DNA from: Bacteroides sp. MSB163
Lineage (GTDB): Bacteria > Bacteroidota > Bacteroidia > Bacteroidales > Bacteroidaceae
Direction of reading: 5' to 3'
Assembly (NCBI RefSeq): GCF_036416795.1
Contig: NZ_CP143867.1
Coordinates: forward strand, 1,612,001-1,676,000
Length of the DNA: 64,000 nt
Shown here in pieces: positions 60,379 to 64,000 of this stretch. The notes under the pieces are model-generated. The model was not told the DNA's origin and searched no databases. It saw only the letters and a program-made list of their open reading frames with translations. The translations under genes were made by a program, and so were the position numbers. Within the stretch, counting starts at the first letter, position 1, and each line of letters opens with the position of its first letter.

Positions 60379-62121
60379 ATGGGAAAAACTAAAGCTATTA
60401 TACTCTTTTTAGTCACTTTTTTGCTGTTGGCCTGTACAGCCCGGCAAAGCAATAACAAGCAATTGATATGGGCAGATTCCCTTATGCGGTCGCTGCCGGA
60501 TAGTGCCTTGTCTGTTTTGCAGAATATTTCTACTCAGGAGTTTACCTCGCCCGCTGATAGTGCCTATTATGCGCTGTTGCTGACACAGGCAAGAGATAAA
60601 AATTATGTTGTACAGGTAGATGATTCGTTGATACGTTACGCTGTTGCACATTATGATAAAATAGGAAATACAAGAATGCAGGCAAGTGCGCATTACTATT
60701 GGGGATGTGTGTATAGGGATATGAATAAACAGACAGAAGCATTTAGAGAATACCTCATTGCCGCGCCTTTAACAAAAGCGGTTGGAGAAAAACGGCAACT
60801 AGGTTTGATATACAATAATATAGGCTATATTTATTATATACTGAATTTCAAGGAAAAAGCAGATTCTATCTATCAGTTAATGGAGAATATAGCTCAAGAT
60901 TTGAAAGATATGGATCTTTGGGCAGAAGCCTTATCTAGACAAGGTTCTATTGCCCTTATGAAGGGTCGTGATTATTTTTCGGTTGCTGAACGAAAATTAT
61001 TGGACGCTTTTGTGGTGGCAGACAGAATAGAAAATAATGAGATAAAAGCTGATATTTCAGCTACGTTAAGTCGTTTGTATAATCAGATGGATCAAGGTGG
61101 TAAGGCTTTATATTATGGAAAACTTAATCTTTCTTTGCGGAGGGATACTGCACGAGCTTATCGATCTTTTCTTATTTTAGGAGATGCTTATTATAAAATT
61201 GGAGAGTATGATTCCGCAACTTTCTATTTGAATAAAAGCCTGTTAAGTAAGGATTATGGAAGAAGGGCAGATGCTTATATGCGTTTAGCTGATATAGCAA
61301 TGATTCAAGGAAATGCTGCTCTTTCTATGCGATTGGAGAGATATAGCTCTACATATAAAGACAGTTTATATCAATTTCGTCGGAATATAGTTACTGATAA
61401 GATAGTTGAAGCAGAGACTGATGCACGACTAATGCTTCACCAGTTATACTATAAAGGGCGCTTAAATATATATTTGTGTGTTTTTATACCAGTGACGATC
61501 ATAATCATTATGATTGTTTTTCTTCTTTATAGAAAAAATAAACAATATCGAGGAAAAAATGATTTGCTGCAAAAGAATAATCAGCAATTAGAGAAGGTAA
61601 ACCAAGACTTAAGTCAACATTATGCTTGTCTACAGAAAGAGATTACCCAACGAGATCTGGAAATTGAAAATCTAAGGAAAGAGTTAGCTTCTTGCCGGAT
61701 TGATGAAGAGCGAAGGGAAAAAATACGGGTAGAACTGGATGAAATGGTTTTAAGGAGAAAAGCTTTGGTAAAAGAGGCCTTCCTACATTCACCACTTTAT
61801 GCAAAAATGCAGGCAATTATAAAAGATTATCTAGATAAAGATGCATCAGATAAAGAAATAAGCGATAAGGAATGGCAGGAATTAATTGTCAGCATGGACT
61901 CCCAGTGGAATAATGCCATTTCACGTTTTCATGTCAAGTATCAATTATCCAAAGAGGAACTCTATTTAGTATGTTTAAGTTTGACAGATTTTCCATTTGC
62001 TCATTTAGCATATTTGATGCATTTTTCCAGAAGAACACTTTATCGGAAAAAGAATGCTTTATGTGAACGGATCGGTGTTGAACAGAACAGTGAATTTAAA
62101 GAAATCTTGCGCGAAATATAG
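60379..62121 (+). CDS. TPR-containing membrane regulator with C-terminal HTH (second)
   Basis: 580 residues from ATG 60379, which gives the lipoprotein-like signal LVTFLLLAC (Cys 19); an ATG at 60367 adds four residues. TPR-like helices cover about 30-350 (YNNIGYIYYILNFKEKADSI). A transmembrane helix follows (IYLCVFIPVTIIIIMIVFLL), then a long coiled coil (KNNQQLEKVNQDLSQHYACL) and a C-terminal helical domain resembling an HTH (FAHLAYLMHFSRRTLYRKKN). The plan matches the regulator at 41729 but sequence similarity is low. It directly precedes the DUF3244 and VKOR genes in the same orientation, so it is the likely regulator of that accessory unit. Confidence 0.8.
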   Translation: MGKTKAIILFLVTFLLLACTARQSNNKQLIWADSLMRSLPDSALSVLQNISTQEFTSPADSAYYALLLTQARDKNYVVQVDDSLIRYAVAHYDKIGNTRMQASAHYYWGCVYRDMNKQTEAFREYLIAAPLTKAVGEKRQLGLIYNNIGYIYYILNFKEKADSIYQLMENIAQDLKDMDLWAEALSRQGSIALMKGRDYFSVAERKLLDAFVVADRIENNEIKADISATLSRLYNQMDQGGKALYYGKLNLSLRRDTARAYRSFLILGDAYYKIGEYDSATFYLNKSLLSKDYGRRADAYMRLADIAMIQGNAALSMRLERYSSTYKDSLYQFRRNIVTDKIVEAETDARLMLHQLYYKGRLNIYLCVFIPVTIIIIMIVFLLYRKNKQYRGKNDLLQKNNQQLEKVNQDLSQHYACLQKEITQRDLEIENLRKELASCRIDEERREKIRVELDEMVLRRKALVKEAFLHSPLYAKMQAIIKDYLDKDASDKEISDKEWQELIVSMDSQWNNAISRFHVKYQLSKEELYLVCLSLTDFPFAHLAYLMHFSRRTLYRKKNALCERIGVEQNSEFKEILREI

Positions 62122-62198
62122 GGATGGCACACTTGTGACACACTCTTTTCGCATGGACTTTTGTAGTTTAGCGGCATCAAACAAAAAAGTTATGCATT

Positions 62199-62609
62199 AT
62201 GAAAAGAGTATTATCTATTTTATTTCTATTCTTGATTTTAGGTAGCTCAGTAAAAGCACAATTGGGCTTTGGAGTTAAGGAGATTGTGTTTGTACAAAAA
62301 AGTGGTGACAGAGATATAAGTGATCAGGCTGAATCTACCAGTCCGGAAGATGCTCCCAAAACTCGTAGTGTTGTTCTCCAACCGGTTTATGCTTACTTGG
62401 ATAATGGAGAAATAACTGTTTATTTTGCAACAGTATTCCCTACTGTTGCAATCAATGTTATTAATGAAACTACAGGGAAAACTGTTTGTTCAAAGGCGCT
62501 TCTTAGTCCTACAAACTTTTCTATTGATTTGAACGGAGAAGATAGTGGAGAATATATAATAGAGGTTATTTCTGACGGAACCTCCTTTGAAGGCACTTTT
62601 TCTTTATAA
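62199..62609 (+). CDS. DUF3244 family secreted protein
   Basis: 136 residues, signal peptide ending GSSVKAQ. The mature part is a small beta-sandwich with the DUF3244 pattern: PVYAYLDNGEITVYFAT, VAINVINETTGKTV, FSIDLNGEDSGEYIIEV and a final G-x-F (FEGTFSL). These proteins are exported and of unknown function; many are encoded beside TPR regulators and peptide-processing genes in Bacteroides. It lies 77 bp after the TPR regulator and 27 bp before the VKOR gene. Confidence 0.8.
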   Translation: MKRVLSILFLFLILGSSVKAQLGFGVKEIVFVQKSGDRDISDQAESTSPEDAPKTRSVVLQPVYAYLDNGEITVYFATVFPTVAINVINETTGKTVCSKALLSPTNFSIDLNGEDSGEYIIEVISDGTSFEGTFSL

Positions 62610-62636
62610 TATCCTGATAAATAAACGAAGGTAATC

Positions 62637-64000
62637 ATGACCGGGGCTGATAACATCAGTGTCGTACTTTATCAATATCTGCGGACATTGTCCGTGAGAG
62701 TAAGTAGAGATACTGTACATCGCCTGCTTAGTACTCCGTTGGGAGACAGTATGCGCGGCGTCAGTAATGCACTGGATGCGCTTCATATAAAAAATGAGGT
62801 ATTTCGGCTCCTGTCACATGATTACTTTTCAAAACTGGAAACTCCTTTTATCACAATGCTTGAGGTGGACAAAAAATCTTTTTGTGTTGTGACGAAAAAG
62901 GACGGTTTCATCGTAGAATTTATCAATGGAGAGGGTGGAAAACAGCATGTAAAGGTAGACAAGTTTCTACAGCATTGGACAGGTACAGTCCTATTGGGAG
63001 AACCTACTGAAGCAACACCGAACGAGCAATTTTATATAATGAGAAATATCGTATTTTATTTATTGCGTTATAGATTCATTATTGCTTTGCTCTTTGTCCT
63101 GATATTGGGACTCCAGACTGCATTTTGTCAGAGTCGGTCGCTTGCCTTTATGTTCTATTTATCTGCATTGGTTTTTGGAATACTCGTATCTGTCGCCATC
63201 CTCTACAAAGAGCGGGTGAACGGGGAGTTCATGGAGCGATTCTGTAATATCGGTAAGGTAGTGAATTGCAATGAAGTGTTCCACTCTAAAGGGGCAAGTA
63301 TAGCAGGGTTAGGGTTAGGGGAATTATCTCTGCTATACTTTGCGCCTCTTTATCTATTCTCGCTTATCCGGCAGGATGATTTTTATATAATTTCTGTTGT
63401 ATGTTGTGCTGTAGCCGTGACGCTTTCTTTATACTCTATTATTTATCAGGTTTTTATTTTGCGTAAAGCCTGCATGCTTTGTGTATTGGCTGATTTTGCA
63501 GTATGGGGTAGTGCGGTAGCTCTTTATATATTGAAAAATGATTTTGTAATGGAGCTGTCATTATCCTCACTTTTCGCATTTGTGGTCATAGGGTATATCT
63601 GTTTGATTTTTGAACTACAGTTAAGAGCCATACAAACCGGAGAAAAGGAAAGGATTATTTTAAAGAAATATTTTGGCAGCCTGCTTAACCCGGAAACTTT
63701 TCAAACATTGTTGGCATTAAAACCTCAGATCGGGAAAATGGTAAGTCGGGATATTGCATTGCATAATCAAAAAGAAGGTAGTAATGAATTGATGATAGTG
63801 ACTAATCCCAATTGCAAGAATTGTGCAAGTGTTCATCGTCATATAGTAGAAATTGCTTCAAGTGTTCCCGTGTCATTAGTATTGGTAACATTTCCAAATG
63901 ATAGGTTGGGTGAGGAAATTGCCCAGGTTATTATTGCGGCTTATTACGTTGTCGGTTGGGATAGGGCAATAGAGCTTTTGCGGGAGTGGTATGAAACCAG
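62637..64000 (+). CDS. C39-like/VKOR/thioredoxin fusion membrane protein (3' end outside window)
   Basis: The frame is open from ATG 62637 to the window end (454 codons). Residues 1-115 resemble a C39 peptidase-like domain (DSMRGVSNALDALHIKNEVF, TPFITMLEV, WTGTVLLGE) but no Cys is found where the catalytic one should be. A vitamin K epoxide reductase domain with several transmembrane helices spans about 135-325, with the paired Cys 203 and 211 (RFCNIGKVVNCNEVF) and active-site C-x2-C at 279-282 (KACMLCVL). A thioredoxin-like domain begins near 375 with C-x2-C at 393-396 (NPNCKNCAS). The protein would form disulfide bonds in the periplasm, probably on a specific exported peptide substrate. Confidence 0.88.
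   Translation, partial: MTGADNISVVLYQYLRTLSVRVSRDTVHRLLSTPLGDSMRGVSNALDALHIKNEVFRLLSHDYFSKLETPFITMLEVDKKSFCVVTKKDGFIVEFINGEGGKQHVKVDKFLQHWTGTVLLGEPTEATPNEQFYIMRNIVFYLLRYRFIIALLFVLILGLQTAFCQSRSLAFMFYLSALVFGILVSVAILYKERVNGEFMERFCNIGKVVNCNEVFHSKGASIAGLGLGELSLLYFAPLYLFSLIRQDDFYIISVVCCAVAVTLSLYSIIYQVFILRKACMLCVLADFAVWGSAVALYILKNDFVMELSLSSLFAFVVIGYICLIFELQLRAIQTGEKERIILKKYFGSLLNPETFQTLLALKPQIGKMVSRDIALHNQKEGSNELMIVTNPNCKNCASVHRHIVEIASSVPVSLVLVTFPNDRLGEEIAQVIIAAYYVVGWDRAIELLREWYET

Noticed and set aside
63307..63323. Telomere-like GGGTTAGGGTTAGGGG
   Set aside because: It lies inside the VKOR coding frame and encodes A-G-L-G-L-G-E, part of a membrane helix. Two units are not an array.

Overview
The window reads as a Bacteroides chromosome, most like the fibre-degrading gut species (B. 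ovatus / intestinalis / cellulosilyticus type; species not resolvable by eye). The signs are the TAnnTTTG -7 promoter elements, SPII lipoproteins, dense GH43/GH97/GH127/GH31 glycan genes, DUF4270/DUF4907/DUF3244 proteins, and TPR-HTH membrane regulators. No rRNA, tRNA, CRISPR array or intact insertion sequence was seen.

Positions 1-39221 hold a large carbohydrate-utilisation region. It opens with the tail of a GH2 beta-galactosidase and a GH97, followed by a cassette of two Gfo/Idh/MocA oxidoreductases, a small membrane protein and a tandem DUF1080 (3-keto-glycoside hydrolase-like) protein, then an ApbE-like flavin transferase. On the minus strand lie GH127, GH43 and a tandem CE1-like esterase. 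On the plus strand lie two long operons: GH127-GH97-GH2 (15669-23110) and GH31-GH43-GH97-GH43-GH31-GH27-GH43-[GH27-GH43-CBM6] (23241-39221). Together these enzymes would strip L-arabinofuranose, galactose, alpha-xylose and ester groups from a heavily decorated plant polysaccharide, either complex glucuronoarabinoxylan or xyloglucan. No SusC/SusD pair, backbone endo-enzyme or dedicated regulator is present, so these must lie elsewhere. Three of the transcription units share a 35-bp operator (two 14-bp half-sites 21 bp apart) placed at exactly the same distance from the -7 element.

Positions 39416-58480 are mostly housekeeping and envelope genes: rubrerythrin, nadB, a TPR-HTH membrane regulator, a free-standing HTH homologue, a PH-domain protein, a LytTR regulator with a degenerate receiver, a DUF4270/beta-barrel/kelch/DUF4907 envelope group, a decaying ORF6N gene, lpdA, dacB, an acetyl-CoA hydrolase/transferase and miaB. 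Gaps between genes carry several distinct repeat families, including 22-bp periodic arrays, GAGCTAC palindromes and a CCACAGAGGACAC inverted repeat.

Positions 58480-64000 are accessory. They hold a broken AraC-type regulator, an orphan 3' gene fragment, another TPR-HTH membrane regulator, a secreted DUF3244 protein and, running off the end, a fused C39-like/VKOR/thioredoxin membrane protein. This last group looks like the edge of a disulfide-linked peptide-maturation or export locus.
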